From contig NZ_KE952775.1 in NCBI RefSeq assembly GCF_000466385.1, positions 1 through 64,000 on the forward strand: 64,000 bases of DNA. Direction: 5' to 3'. Position 1 is the stretch's first letter; every line of letters begins with the position of its first letter. Shown here in pieces: positions 14,414-22,483 of the stretch. Under the pieces are notes generated by a model. It was not told the DNA's origin. It did not search any database and was given only the letters and a program-made list of their open reading frames with translations. The stretch is from Aneurinibacillus aneurinilyticus ATCC 12856 (GTDB lineage Bacteria > Bacillota > Bacilli > Aneurinibacillales > Aneurinibacillaceae). A program made the translations under genes and the position numbers.

Positions 14414-16537
14414 ATGGCGATAAGGAAAGAGCTATTGTTAGAGGGATTGGATTGTGCAAACTGCGCCAATAAAATACAAGGTAAAGTGCAAGAATTGAAC
14501 GGTGTTGAAACAGCAAGCGTCAACTTCGTATCAAGGCGGTTGATGATACAAGTAAAGGACGGAACAGACGTGCAGCATGTAGTAAAGCGGGCGAAAGCAA
14601 CAATACATGAATTAGAACCGCATATACGAGCCATAGAAGAAAATAAGGATTCCCATCACGAACATGCACACGAGCACAATGCACACAATGCGAAAAAAAC
14701 GTTGATTCGACTCGGGCTTGGTGCAGTTATTGCCCTTGTGGCGGGGCTGGCAAAGCTGCCTCTTCCGCTGGAATTCTTTCTATTTTTGCTTAGTTATGTG
14801 ATTGTTGGTGGAGATGTAGTGCTCCGTGCGTTCAGGAATATTACGAGGGGGCAAGTGTTTGACGAGAATTTTCTGATGACTGTTGCAACAGTAGGTGCAT
14901 TTTGCATCAAGCAATTCCCGGAAGCGGTCGGTGTCATGCTCTTCTATCAGGTGGGGGAATACCTGCAAGGGGTTGCAGTAAATCGTTCCCGTAAATCGAT
15001 TAGTACTCTTATGGATATACGGCCGGATTATGCAAATGTTAAAATCGGAAATGAAATCAAAACCGTTTCCCCGGAAGAAGTGCGAATCGGCGATAGTATA
15101 CTTGTAAAACCAGGCGAAAAAATCCCATTGGATGGAGAAGTTATTGAAGGAAATTCCATGCTTGATACGTCCGCTTTAACCGGTGAATCTGTGCCAAGGC
15201 AAGCAGGACCTGGGAGTGAAGTGCTGAGCGGCTGCATTAATAAAAACAGTGTATTAACGATTAAAGTCACAAAAGAATACGGCGAGTCTACTGTGTCAAA
15301 AATTTTGGATCTTGTGCAGAATGCCAGCAGTCGAAAAGCCCCAACAGAAAACTTTATTACAAAATTTGCCCGTTACTATACACCAGTAGTTGTGCTAGGT
15401 GCTTTGCTGCTGGCAATTGCGCCTCCCTTGCTGATTTCTGGTGAAACCTTTTCTGATTGGGTATATCGTGCTTTGGTATTCCTTGTTATCTCATGCCCAT
15501 GTGCTCTTGTCATTTCCATTCCTTTAGGATTTTTTGGGGGAATTGGCGCGGCATCCAAAAAAGGGATTCTGGCAAAAGGGAGCAACTATCTTGAAGCGCT
15601 CAATGATGTGAAATACGTAGTTTTTGATAAAACAGGTACAATAACAAAAGGAGTATTTCATGTAACAGATATTCAAACTCGGGGCGAGCGAACAAAAGAA
15701 GAACTATTGGAGTATGCTGCTGCTGCGGAATTGTACTCTAACCATCCTATTGCACAATCCATTATGCAAGCGTATGGAAAAGACATACACAAAGATGATG
15801 TGGAAGATTACGAGGAGATTTCGGGCCATGGTATTAAAGTGACCATCCACGGTAGATGCGTGCTGGCAGGAAATGCAAAATTAATGGAGAAGTCGAATGT
15901 AGAGTTTGTTGTTCCGGATACATTCGGTACGGTGGTGCATATCGCGATAGATGGAGCATATGAAGGATACATTGTCATCTCTGATGAACCGAAAGAAGAT
16001 GCGAAGCATGCCATCCAGCAATTAAAAAAATTGGGCATCAAAAAGACTGTTATGCTAACGGGTGACACACAAAGTGTAGCGGAAAAAGTCGGAAGGCAAT
16101 TAGGATTCGACGAGGTGTATGCCGAACTCCTTCCGCAAGATAAGGTCGAGAAGCTGGAGAGACTAGATGCACGAAAAGATGCAAAAGAAAAATTGATATT
16201 TGTTGGTGATGGCATTAATGATACACCGGTTCTAGCGAGAGCTGATGTAGGTGTTGCTATGGGTGGAGTAGGCTCTGATGCGGCAATTGAAGCAGCAGAC
16301 ATTGTCATTATGACAGATGAGCCATCCAAGATAGCTACTGCTATTACTATCGCCAAACATACCCGGAAAATCGTCTGGCAGAATATTATTTTTGCATTAG
16401 CGGTCAAAGGTTTTTTCCTGCTGCTCGGCGCGCTTGGTATCGCAACGATGTGGGAGGCCGTTTTCTCAGATGTTGGCGTAACTGTATTAGCCGTGCTGAA
16501 TTCCATGAGGGTGTTAAGGGTGCGCGGTATAGAATAG
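14414..16537 (+). CDS. cadA: Cd2+/Zn2+/Pb2+-type P1B ATPase (CadA-like)
   Basis: Exports divalent soft metals from the cytoplasm using ATP. Order: a heavy-metal-associated domain with DCANC (Cys14, Cys17), a His-rich linker (HHEHAHEHNAH), about eight membrane helices with the CPC translocation motif in ISCPCALVIS, the actuator motif TGES, the phosphorylation motif DKTGT (Asp405), the HP motif SNHPIAQS, and GDGINDTP. About 707 residues, normal for CadA. ATG 14414 follows GAGGGG by 8 bases; GTG 14411 is possible. A promoter/operator region lies at 14269-14318. Exact metal cannot be fixed. Confidence 0.92.
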   Translation: MAIRKELLLEGLDCANCANKIQGKVQELNGVETASVNFVSRRLMIQVKDGTDVQHVVKRAKATIHELEPHIRAIEENKDSHHEHAHEHNAHNAKKTLIRLGLGAVIALVAGLAKLPLPLEFFLFLLSYVIVGGDVVLRAFRNITRGQVFDENFLMTVATVGAFCIKQFPEAVGVMLFYQVGEYLQGVAVNRSRKSISTLMDIRPDYANVKIGNEIKTVSPEEVRIGDSILVKPGEKIPLDGEVIEGNSMLDTSALTGESVPRQAGPGSEVLSGCINKNSVLTIKVTKEYGESTVSKILDLVQNASSRKAPTENFITKFARYYTPVVVLGALLLAIAPPLLISGETFSDWVYRALVFLVISCPCALVISIPLGFFGGIGAASKKGILAKGSNYLEALNDVKYVVFDKTGTITKGVFHVTDIQTRGERTKEELLEYAAAAELYSNHPIAQSIMQAYGKDIHKDDVEDYEEISGHGIKVTIHGRCVLAGNAKLMEKSNVEFVVPDTFGTVVHIAIDGAYEGYIVISDEPKEDAKHAIQQLKKLGIKKTVMLTGDTQSVAEKVGRQLGFDEVYAELLPQDKVEKLERLDARKDAKEKLIFVGDGINDTPVLARADVGVAMGGVGSDAAIEAADIVIMTDEPSKIATAITIAKHTRKIVWQNIIFALAVKGFFLLLGALGIATMWEAVFSDVGVTVLAVLNSMRVLRVRGIE

Positions 16538-16544
16538 AAGGAAT

Positions 16545-16580
16545 AAAAACTCGCTTGGCATATGCCTGGCGAGTTTTTAT
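16545..16580 (+). terminator. terminator after the metal ATPase
   Basis: AAAAACTCGC and GCGAGTTTTT are perfect 10-bp arms with an inner TTGGCAtaTGCCTG hairpin, followed by T residues. Confidence 0.85.
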
Positions 16581-16638
16581 TGTTGGTGCAGCAATAAATT
16601 CGAGTCTTAATAAGGCTTCTACTGATTGAAGCTTCGCT

Positions 16639-17418
16639 TTATTGTTTTTTGGGGGGAAGCTGTTTTAGGCTTTTAAATTCGTATCCTTGTTTACGCGCAT
16701 CGTCAATCATTTTTCCCATTGCATCGGCATTGTCTTTGGAAACCGAGTGGAGCAGAATAACCGCGCCTGGGTGAAGCTGCTGCATGAAATTATCATATGC
16801 GTATTTCCAGCCTCTTTGCGCCTTTGTATCCCAGTCTTTGTAGGCAAGGGACCAGAAGACGCTCGTATATCCAAGCTGTTTGCTTACTGCTAGCGTTCGC
16901 TCGCTAAAAATTCCTCTTGGTGGCCGCAGGAAGGGCACTTCCTTTTGTCCAGTAACCTGGGTGATTCCTTCCTTCACTTTTTCGAGTTCTTCTTTAATCT
17001 TGTCATTTGAAATTTGACTCATGTCCGGATGGCTCCAGGAATGATTCCCGATTATATGTCCTTCCTTTGTCATTCGCTTTAGTAAATCGGGCTGATCTTT
17101 AATGTAGTGCCCGGTGACAAAAAAGGTGGCTGGAACTTTCTTTTCCTTTAGCGTATCAAGAATTTTTACTGTATAGCCATTCTCATAGCCGTTATCAAAC
17201 GTAAGATACAATTCTTTCTTCGTCGTATCCCCCAGAAAGATAGCTCCATGTTTCTCCACAATGTCCTTGAAGCCTTCTTCATCGATAGAGGGGAGTTGAC
17301 CATTTTTGCTTTTTTTAAAGCCGAAGTGGTAAGTCGTATCCCGATAGCCCTCCGCTGTGTACAGCGGCAATGAAACAACGAGCAGAACTAGAGAAATAAA
17401 AAAGAGTACACGTTTCAT
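16639..17418 (-). CDS. PdaA-like polysaccharide deacetylase
   Basis: Exported carbohydrate esterase family 4 enzyme resembling PdaA, which de-N-acetylates muramic acid for muramic delta-lactam formation in spore cortex. A signal peptide (MKRVLFFISLVLLVVSLPLY) opens the product. The NodB domain has LTFDNGYENGYT (motif 1 with Asn where most families have Asp-Asp, as in PdaA), HSWSHPDM (metal His pair), RPPRG and LLHSVS. ATG 17418 is preferred to the in-frame TTG at 17436 because GGGAG lies upstream and the signal peptide begins there. It is followed by a strong convergent terminator from cadA. Confidence 0.85.
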   Translation of the reverse strand: MKRVLFFISLVLLVVSLPLYTAEGYRDTTYHFGFKKSKNGQLPSIDEEGFKDIVEKHGAIFLGDTTKKELYLTFDNGYENGYTVKILDTLKEKKVPATFFVTGHYIKDQPDLLKRMTKEGHIIGNHSWSHPDMSQISNDKIKEELEKVKEGITQVTGQKEVPFLRPPRGIFSERTLAVSKQLGYTSVFWSLAYKDWDTKAQRGWKYAYDNFMQQLHPGAVILLHSVSKDNADAMGKMIDDARKQGYEFKSLKQLPPKKQ

Positions 17419-17520
17419 TCGCACATTCACTCCCAAATATTTATGTAGCTTTTTTTAAAAACCGTTAGGAATAGGTTTCCAATAAAAACGAGAAGTTATG
17501 TGCTTGCTACAAAATGAAGA

Positions 17521-17545
17521 GCAGACGGTAAAATTTACCGTCTGC
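17521..17545 (-). terminator. probable terminator of the aroD-aroK unit
   Basis: GCAGACGGTAAA and TTTACCGTCTGC are perfect 12-base arms about one central A. Each side is only moderately T-rich, so termination in either direction is plausible. Confidence 0.6.
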
Positions 17546-17558
17546 ATATGTTTGATTT

Positions 17559-17642
17559 TTATCCTGCCTCAACGAGGGACAAACAGGGCCTTTCGTCTTC
17601 CATGCCGAGCATCTGTTCAGGATGGCACTGGATAATCAACAT
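17559..17642 (-). pseudogene. relic of a class I glutamine amidotransferase (peptidase C26) C-terminus
   Basis: A 27-codon minus-strand stretch reads MLIIQCHPEQMLGMEDE and continues to a stop. IQxHPE followed by an acidic segment and a short Leu/Val helix matches the end of PuuD-like gamma-glutamyl hydrolases, where His and Glu of HPE complete the triad. The rest of the enzyme is absent. It lies between aroK and the hairpin at 17521-17545, which may originally have been its terminator. Confidence 0.5.
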
Positions 17643-17649
17643 CCTTGAC

Positions 17650-18195
17650 TTATATATTGTTATGCTGTAACTTTTTTACGATAAAGTCAGCCACTTCCTC
17701 AGGAGTTTGATTATCGGTGCGAATTTTGAGATGGTGTTTGGAATAAGCGAGTTGTCTTTGTTGGAATAACTCATGGATTTCATCGAGCGTTCGATTGTGC
17801 AATACCGGCCGATTATCGACAAGGATATCCATCCGCTCCTTCCAGGAATTCCATGATAAATCAAGCAAAAGCACAAGGGAACTGGTTAAGCATGTTTGTC
17901 TGATTTCCGCTTGCTGAAAAGCTCCCCCTCCCAGAGAAACGATTTTATTATGCTGATTTTTGCAAATATCGATAACCGTTTCCTTTTCTATTTGGCGAAA
18001 ATGCTGTTCACCAAATTCTTTAAACATTTGCGGAATGGGCATATTGTATTTTTCTTCAATATACTGATCAATGTCTATAAAATCTCTGCCGAGCTTGGTA
18101 GCGATAAGCTGGCCTACGGTGGTTTTTCCTACTCCCATGAAACCGATTAATACGATATTTTTCTTGTTAACAGGAATGCCTGTTTCCTTGTTCAT
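17650..18195 (-). CDS. aroK: shikimate kinase
   Basis: Phosphorylates shikimate at the 3-hydroxyl in chorismate synthesis. The 181-residue protein has Walker A GFMGVGKTT near residues 18-26, the shikimate-binding DIDQ...FRQIEKE segment, the GGG of VSLGGGAF and the lid Arg region DNRPVL. It begins 39 bases after the aroD stop, in the same orientation, so the two probably form one unit. Confidence 0.92.
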   Translation of the reverse strand: MNKETGIPVNKKNIVLIGFMGVGKTTVGQLIATKLGRDFIDIDQYIEEKYNMPIPQMFKEFGEQHFRQIEKETVIDICKNQHNKIVSLGGGAFQQAEIRQTCLTSSLVLLLDLSWNSWKERMDILVDNRPVLHNRTLDEIHELFQQRQLAYSKHHLKIRTDNQTPEEVADFIVKKLQHNNI

Positions 18196-18234
18196 GTACG
18201 TTATACTCCTATTCGTTATTAACTGGTGACCGTT

Positions 18235-19026
18235 TTATTCTTCGCCTGTTACCCTCTGAAGAATAGCAAGCACTGTCTTCATGTCTTCAATAGGGACCTG
18301 TCCGGGAGCCGAACTGTTCTCCCCGACAGCAAAAGTAACCGCAGAACCGAAAATGCCTCCGAACATGCGGGTGAGAGAGCCGTATGCACCCATCGACATT
18401 GTTATTACCGGTATTTTCATTTTTTGTTTGGCATCAAGCGTAACATGCAGCAGGGTAAGGACATCCTCCAGATGATTTGGCATCACGGCGATTTTGGCGA
18501 TATCCGCTTGCATGTGTTCTGCTTCTATGAGTTTTTCGCTTAGTGCATCGACTTCCGGCGTACAATTGAAATTATGGTATGACATAATCATTTTAATGCC
18601 GTGTTTCTTTGAAATGTTTCGTAAATGATTGACATCTTCCTTCACATTCATTAATTCATAATCAATAATGTCTACGTTTCCGCTTTCGCAAATAGCTGAA
18701 TACAGACGTACCACTTGAGACTCTGATAAAGAAATCTGCTCTCCTCCCTCTTTAAAAGAGCGTCGCGTGAAAATAAGCGGCGTATCTTTAGCTATATGCT
18801 TGATGCTTTTGGCCAGATCGATAACAGTACATGTGTCAGCAATTCCTTCAAAGAAATCAACGCGCCATTCCAGCAAGTCAGGCTGTTTGGCAAGGATTTT
18901 CTCTGTTTCATATAGGATGGCTTCCCGGGTTTTTCCGACTAACGGTGTACATATGAGCGGTCGTTTGCCGTCGCCTAATCGTCTGCCCGTCAGTTCAATC
19001 TGTTTTGTCGTTTTGATGATAATCAA
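18235..19026 (-). CDS. aroD: type I 3-dehydroquinate dehydratase
   Basis: Schiff-base enzyme that dehydrates 3-dehydroquinate to 3-dehydroshikimate, the step before shikimate dehydrogenase. Family segments: ICTPLVGKT, LLEWRVDFF (substrate Glu/Arg), the catalytic His of MSYHNF, the Lys of ADIAKIAVMP that forms the imine, and SAPGQVPIEDM at the end. The start is uncertain: TTG 19026 abuts GAAAGAGGA and gives the usual length, ATG 19059 and TTG 19086 lack a convincing site, and a non-standard ATC nearby has better spacing. It pairs with aroK. Confidence 0.9.
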   Translation of the reverse strand: MIIIKTTKQIELTGRRLGDGKRPLICTPLVGKTREAILYETEKILAKQPDLLEWRVDFFEGIADTCTVIDLAKSIKHIAKDTPLIFTRRSFKEGGEQISLSESQVVRLYSAICESGNVDIIDYELMNVKEDVNHLRNISKKHGIKMIMSYHNFNCTPEVDALSEKLIEAEHMQADIAKIAVMPNHLEDVLTLLHVTLDAKQKMKIPVITMSMGAYGSLTRMFGGIFGSAVTFAVGENSSAPGQVPIEDMKTVLAILQRVTGEE

Positions 19027-19111
19027 TCCTCTTTCGTTAATGAAAATAATTGAACTCATTCTACATGTCGTTGTACAAACTTGCAATCCTATTTATAAAA
19101 AATATTTCGAA

Positions 19112-19156
19112 ATAAAAATGCCCCGGAGCGGCAGAGCTAGCTGCGCGCTTCCAGGG
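19112..19156 (-). terminator. probable terminator of the DUF2339 gene
   Basis: On the minus strand CCCTGGAAGCG and CGCTCCGGGG pair with small bulges around an inner GCAG/CTGC stem, followed by GCATTTTTATTT. Confidence 0.55.
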
Positions 19157-19178
19157 AATGCATGTAAGTGGAACTTCT

Positions 19179-20870
19179 TTATTCGGATATCGTATTCTGC
19201 TTTTTATCTTTGTATCCTGTATAGAATAGGCGGGATATCGCAATACCGATACCGCCCAGAACAATGAATAGGATGGCCCGGAAGAGAAGGGACACGTTTG
19301 GTAAATCAATAAAAATAACCTTCAATAAAGTGACGAAAATCAAAATGACACCAAACAGGCGAGAGCGTGCATCTTTCTTAATCATGCCGTATAGGACGGC
19401 AATGACTGCGTATAGCACCCAGACGAACGACACAGCTAAATGCTTCATATCAAACGAAAGATTTTCAGCCAGAGCGTTCGTTTCCCGGGTTAAAAAAAGC
19501 AGCATAAGTGCGGTATGCACGGTGTACAACACTGTAAATATATTTGGATTTGATGGGGTTATATGTGCTTGTGCAACTTTTATATTGCTGTAAAACGTAA
19601 TAACAAGTCCTAGCCATAATGCCGTCTCAGTGGAGATAACCTGTTCGATGGAATAATCGAGTGCCGATAGAGAGCCGAACAAATAAAGAACAACGGCGCT
19701 TCCGGTAAGCAGACGAGAATGCAGACGGATACCGGCATAAAAAGCGGCGGTTGCTTCGAGTAGAATTACCAGATGAATAAGCGGCTGATTATCAATCGTA
19801 TGTGTAAAATAAAATGCCAGTGAGAAGGAAGCAACCGTAAGAAAAGTGCCTGCTGTTTTTGTATTCCGTTTCCAGAAATAAATGGCGAGAAAGCCGTGCA
19901 ACAGAAAGCCGGACAGCAAGAACCATTGAACGGATGTTGTGTCGTATCCACCATGTATCCAAAGTAACGTTAGTAAGAAGCATGCGAACAGGACGCCTGT
20001 TTGCGAATGTGTATACGAGCGGTGAGCAAGAAAGCAGGTTAGCAGAATTGCATACTGCGCAACGGAACCTGCAGCTAATATGTCTATGTCTCCTAGTGTA
20101 CCGATCGCATAAGCGGCGAAGGCTGCCTGCAACAGAGTGGAGGAGGAGAGGTAAAGCATGATGTATTGCCGATGTAGGGCGAAATACAGAAATCCCCCGT
20201 ACAGAACTACCTCATAGCCGACAAATAACCAGGCGCTCGGTTCCTGGCTTTCCACAAGAAACGGAACAAGGCACCCTGCAAGCGAAGCGAGAATGGCGAG
20301 TGCTTCTGAACGGTAGCGGTAAGCCAGGTACATGCCACCTGCAATCCAGACCACATTGAGCAAGAAAGCGGGCAAAGCCGGGATAAAATCGTATAGTGCA
20401 TGCATCGCGAATGTTGTTAGCATCGTTAAGCAGACAGCGCCGCCGAGCAGCACCTGACCGAGTGCATGTCGCTGCTGTTTTACTTGTTTGTCTCCTAGCC
20501 AGAGAAAGGCACCTGAAGCGAAAAAGCCAAGTAGCACACGAACGGGCTCTGTAATGAGCCCTTTATCAATAGAAACCTTGAATGCCCAAATCACACCCAG
20601 CAGAAGCACAACAATGAAGATACGGGGAAGCCAGATGCGACCGATAAGGTGCTCCCAATCTGTTTCTTCAGGTTCAGGTGCAAGACTTTCCCATGAAAGG
20701 GATGACTTGTGTTGCGTCTCCCCAGAAGAAGCCGGGGGCGGAGGAGCCATATTTTTTATTGGTTGATGGATCGCTTCTTTCTCATGAAACATTTCTTTTA
20801 AACGGGTCACTTCTTGTTCCAGCGAAGCGATCCGCTTTTCAAGTTCAAGAAATTCCTGGTCTTTTTCCAA
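19179..20870 (-). CDS. DUF2339-family polytopic membrane protein
   Basis: A 563-residue membrane protein. Residues 1-35 form a Glu/Lys-rich coiled coil (ELEKRIASLEQEVTRLKEMF), then a Pro-rich linker, then WEHLIGRIWLPRI, the conserved entry of DUF2339, and about sixteen hydrophobic helices. Function is unknown in the family. TTG 20870 is preferred over TTG 20900 because AAGGAGAG lies 7 bases before it. Its first 64 bases overlap the end of the small membrane protein gene upstream, suggesting coupling. Confidence 0.75.
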   Translation of the reverse strand: MEKDQEFLELEKRIASLEQEVTRLKEMFHEKEAIHQPIKNMAPPPPASSGETQHKSSLSWESLAPEPEETDWEHLIGRIWLPRIFIVVLLLGVIWAFKVSIDKGLITEPVRVLLGFFASGAFLWLGDKQVKQQRHALGQVLLGGAVCLTMLTTFAMHALYDFIPALPAFLLNVVWIAGGMYLAYRYRSEALAILASLAGCLVPFLVESQEPSAWLFVGYEVVLYGGFLYFALHRQYIMLYLSSSTLLQAAFAAYAIGTLGDIDILAAGSVAQYAILLTCFLAHRSYTHSQTGVLFACFLLTLLWIHGGYDTTSVQWFLLSGFLLHGFLAIYFWKRNTKTAGTFLTVASFSLAFYFTHTIDNQPLIHLVILLEATAAFYAGIRLHSRLLTGSAVVLYLFGSLSALDYSIEQVISTETALWLGLVITFYSNIKVAQAHITPSNPNIFTVLYTVHTALMLLFLTRETNALAENLSFDMKHLAVSFVWVLYAVIAVLYGMIKKDARSRLFGVILIFVTLLKVIFIDLPNVSLLFRAILFIVLGGIGIAISRLFYTGYKDKKQNTISE

Positions 20871-21046
20871 ATAACGTCTCTCCTTTCCTTCTTGTACCAA
20901 TTATGACACAAAAAAGTGGAAAGAAGTAGTATAGAGGCGATGATGTCATCGGACAGATGAAGAGCCTGGGCAATGAGCACACCGGAAATCGTGGCGGACA
21001 GTGCCCCTGCTGTAAGGCCGACAAAAGCAGGAAAGCTATACTTCAT
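20807..21046 (-). CDS. small membrane protein, two helices, unknown function
   Basis: A 79-residue product starting MKYSFPAFVGLTAG, with one hydrophobic segment at about residues 4-30 and another at about 34-52, then a strongly basic tail. ATG 21046 gives the membrane part directly, though the site before it is weak; a longer frame reaches 21142. Its 3' end overlaps the start of the DUF2339 gene, whose ribosome binding site lies inside it. The basic tail lies over that overlap and could be fortuitous, so this call is tentative. Confidence 0.45.
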   Translation of the reverse strand: MKYSFPAFVGLTAGALSATISGVLIAQALHLSDDIIASILLLSTFLCHNWYKKERRDVIWKKTRNFLNLKSGSLRWNKK

Positions 21047-21225
21047 AATAAGCCGTCGATTTTTATATAGAGGAACCGCTAACATGAAATAGCTACACAA
21101 TGAGGGGGAGGTATTTTTGTGCAATTGGCATAATGACAGCACTTCTTATTCCTCTATAGAATAGATGCAAACAGGTTCTCCCTTTTAATGAAAGAAAAGA
21201 AGAGAACCGAAAGGGAGGGAGACAG

Positions 21226-22470
21226 TTGAAAGCACAGTCAACAGCAGAGGCTTATGCCCGGCGCACGATTCCTTATTGGGCCAAAATCGTGGCCCTTTTC
21301 TTCGTAAGCTGGTTATTTATTTATGGCAACCGGGCCATTCTCACACCAGTAATCGGAGAGGTAAAAGCTGATTTTGGAATGACCAACGCCCAGATCGGAT
21401 TGATGAACAGCTTGTTCTTTTTGGCATATACTGTTGTCCAGATTCCATCAGGTATTCTTGGAGACACTTTTTCGAAAAAATGGGTTCTTATCCCGGGTTT
21501 TTTCTTGTCAGGTGTCTGTCTTGCTATAACAGGTGCTGCAGAAAGCTTATGGATAGCGATTGGCGCATGGACGCTTTCAGGCATAGGACAGGGAACGTAT
21601 TATGGGCCACAGTTTGCGTTATCTTCACAGGCTCTCCCGGGAAAATACCGTACGCTTGGCAGCGCAATTATTAATAGTGGCGGTGCGTTCGGTCTTTCGC
21701 TAGGGTTTATGGTTTCAAGCTATTTTACACTTTCTCAAGGATACAGCTGGCGAATTTCCTTCTATCTTTTCGCAGCTTTGACCATTATGGTAAGTTTAAT
21801 TATGTGGGTGATTATAAAAGAAGAACCAAACATGCGCAAGGAAAAAACAAAGAACATCGAAACATCCGATTCATTCGCGGCTACTCCCTCGATGAAGACG
21901 CTGTTTACGAACCGCAATCTTCTTGTTAGCTATGCCGTATCGTTTTGTTCTTTGTACGGATTTTCTGTTATGGTGACATGGTTACCGTATTATTTGCAGA
22001 CAGAACGGGAATTTGACGGCAGTGAAGCCGGTGTGGTCTCTTCTTTGCTTGCCTGGGCTTCATTGCCTGGTGCTCTGGCCTTCAGCTGGCTTTGCGACCG
22101 TTTAGGCAAGCGTAAGTTGCTAATGGCGATACTGATTCCGTGTGCGGCGTTGTCTACTTTAATCCTTGCTTATTCCCATAATCCCGTCTGGATTATCATT
22201 GCGCTTATTTGCTATGGACTTACAGGAAAATTAGCGCTTGACCCTGTTCTCATCGCATTTGTTGCGGATAATGCACCAAAAGAATTATATGGAACCGCTT
22301 TTGGCGTTTATAATTTTGTTGCGATGAGCTCAACAATTTTTGCTCCCTATCTTACGGGGTATTTAGCTGATCGTCTAGGTAGCATGGAAATCGGGTTTTA
22401 CCTGTCTGCAGGCTTACTTATGATTGGTGTTTTCGCTTTGTTTTTTGCCAGGGAAAAAGGCAGAACGTAG
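21226..22470 (+). CDS. MFS transporter, anion:cation symporter-like
   Basis: Twelve-helix major facilitator, 414 residues, with the motif-A-like GILGDTFSKKW between helices 2 and 3 and a matching CDRLGKRK in the second half. The GPQFALSSQALPGKYR segment fits organic-anion symporters. TTG 21226 follows AGGGAGGGA. A promoter-like ATGACA (21133)-16 bases-TATAGA (21155) lies upstream, and GGTTCTC/GAGAACC (21174-21180, 21202-21208) forms a dyad in the leader that a regulator could use. The following PucR gene begins 13 bases later, so uptake of the PucR effector, perhaps a purine or amino-acid derivative, is a fair inference. Confidence 0.78.
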   Translation: MKAQSTAEAYARRTIPYWAKIVALFFVSWLFIYGNRAILTPVIGEVKADFGMTNAQIGLMNSLFFLAYTVVQIPSGILGDTFSKKWVLIPGFFLSGVCLAITGAAESLWIAIGAWTLSGIGQGTYYGPQFALSSQALPGKYRTLGSAIINSGGAFGLSLGFMVSSYFTLSQGYSWRISFYLFAALTIMVSLIMWVIIKEEPNMRKEKTKNIETSDSFAATPSMKTLFTNRNLLVSYAVSFCSLYGFSVMVTWLPYYLQTEREFDGSEAGVVSSLLAWASLPGALAFSWLCDRLGKRKLLMAILIPCAALSTLILAYSHNPVWIIIALICYGLTGKLALDPVLIAFVADNAPKELYGTAFGVYNFVAMSSTIFAPYLTGYLADRLGSMEIGFYLSAGLLMIGVFALFFAREKGRT

Positions 22471-22483
22471 GATGGTGAAATGA

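Noticed and set aside
15808-16506. Minus-strand ORF of 232 codons.
   Set aside because: Antisense shadow of the P-type ATPase; Ser/Thr/Pro-rich composition typical of a reverse frame.
17614-17640. TGGCAC-like string near aroK as a sigma-54 promoter.
   Set aside because: No TTGC at the required spacing and it lies within the amidotransferase relic.
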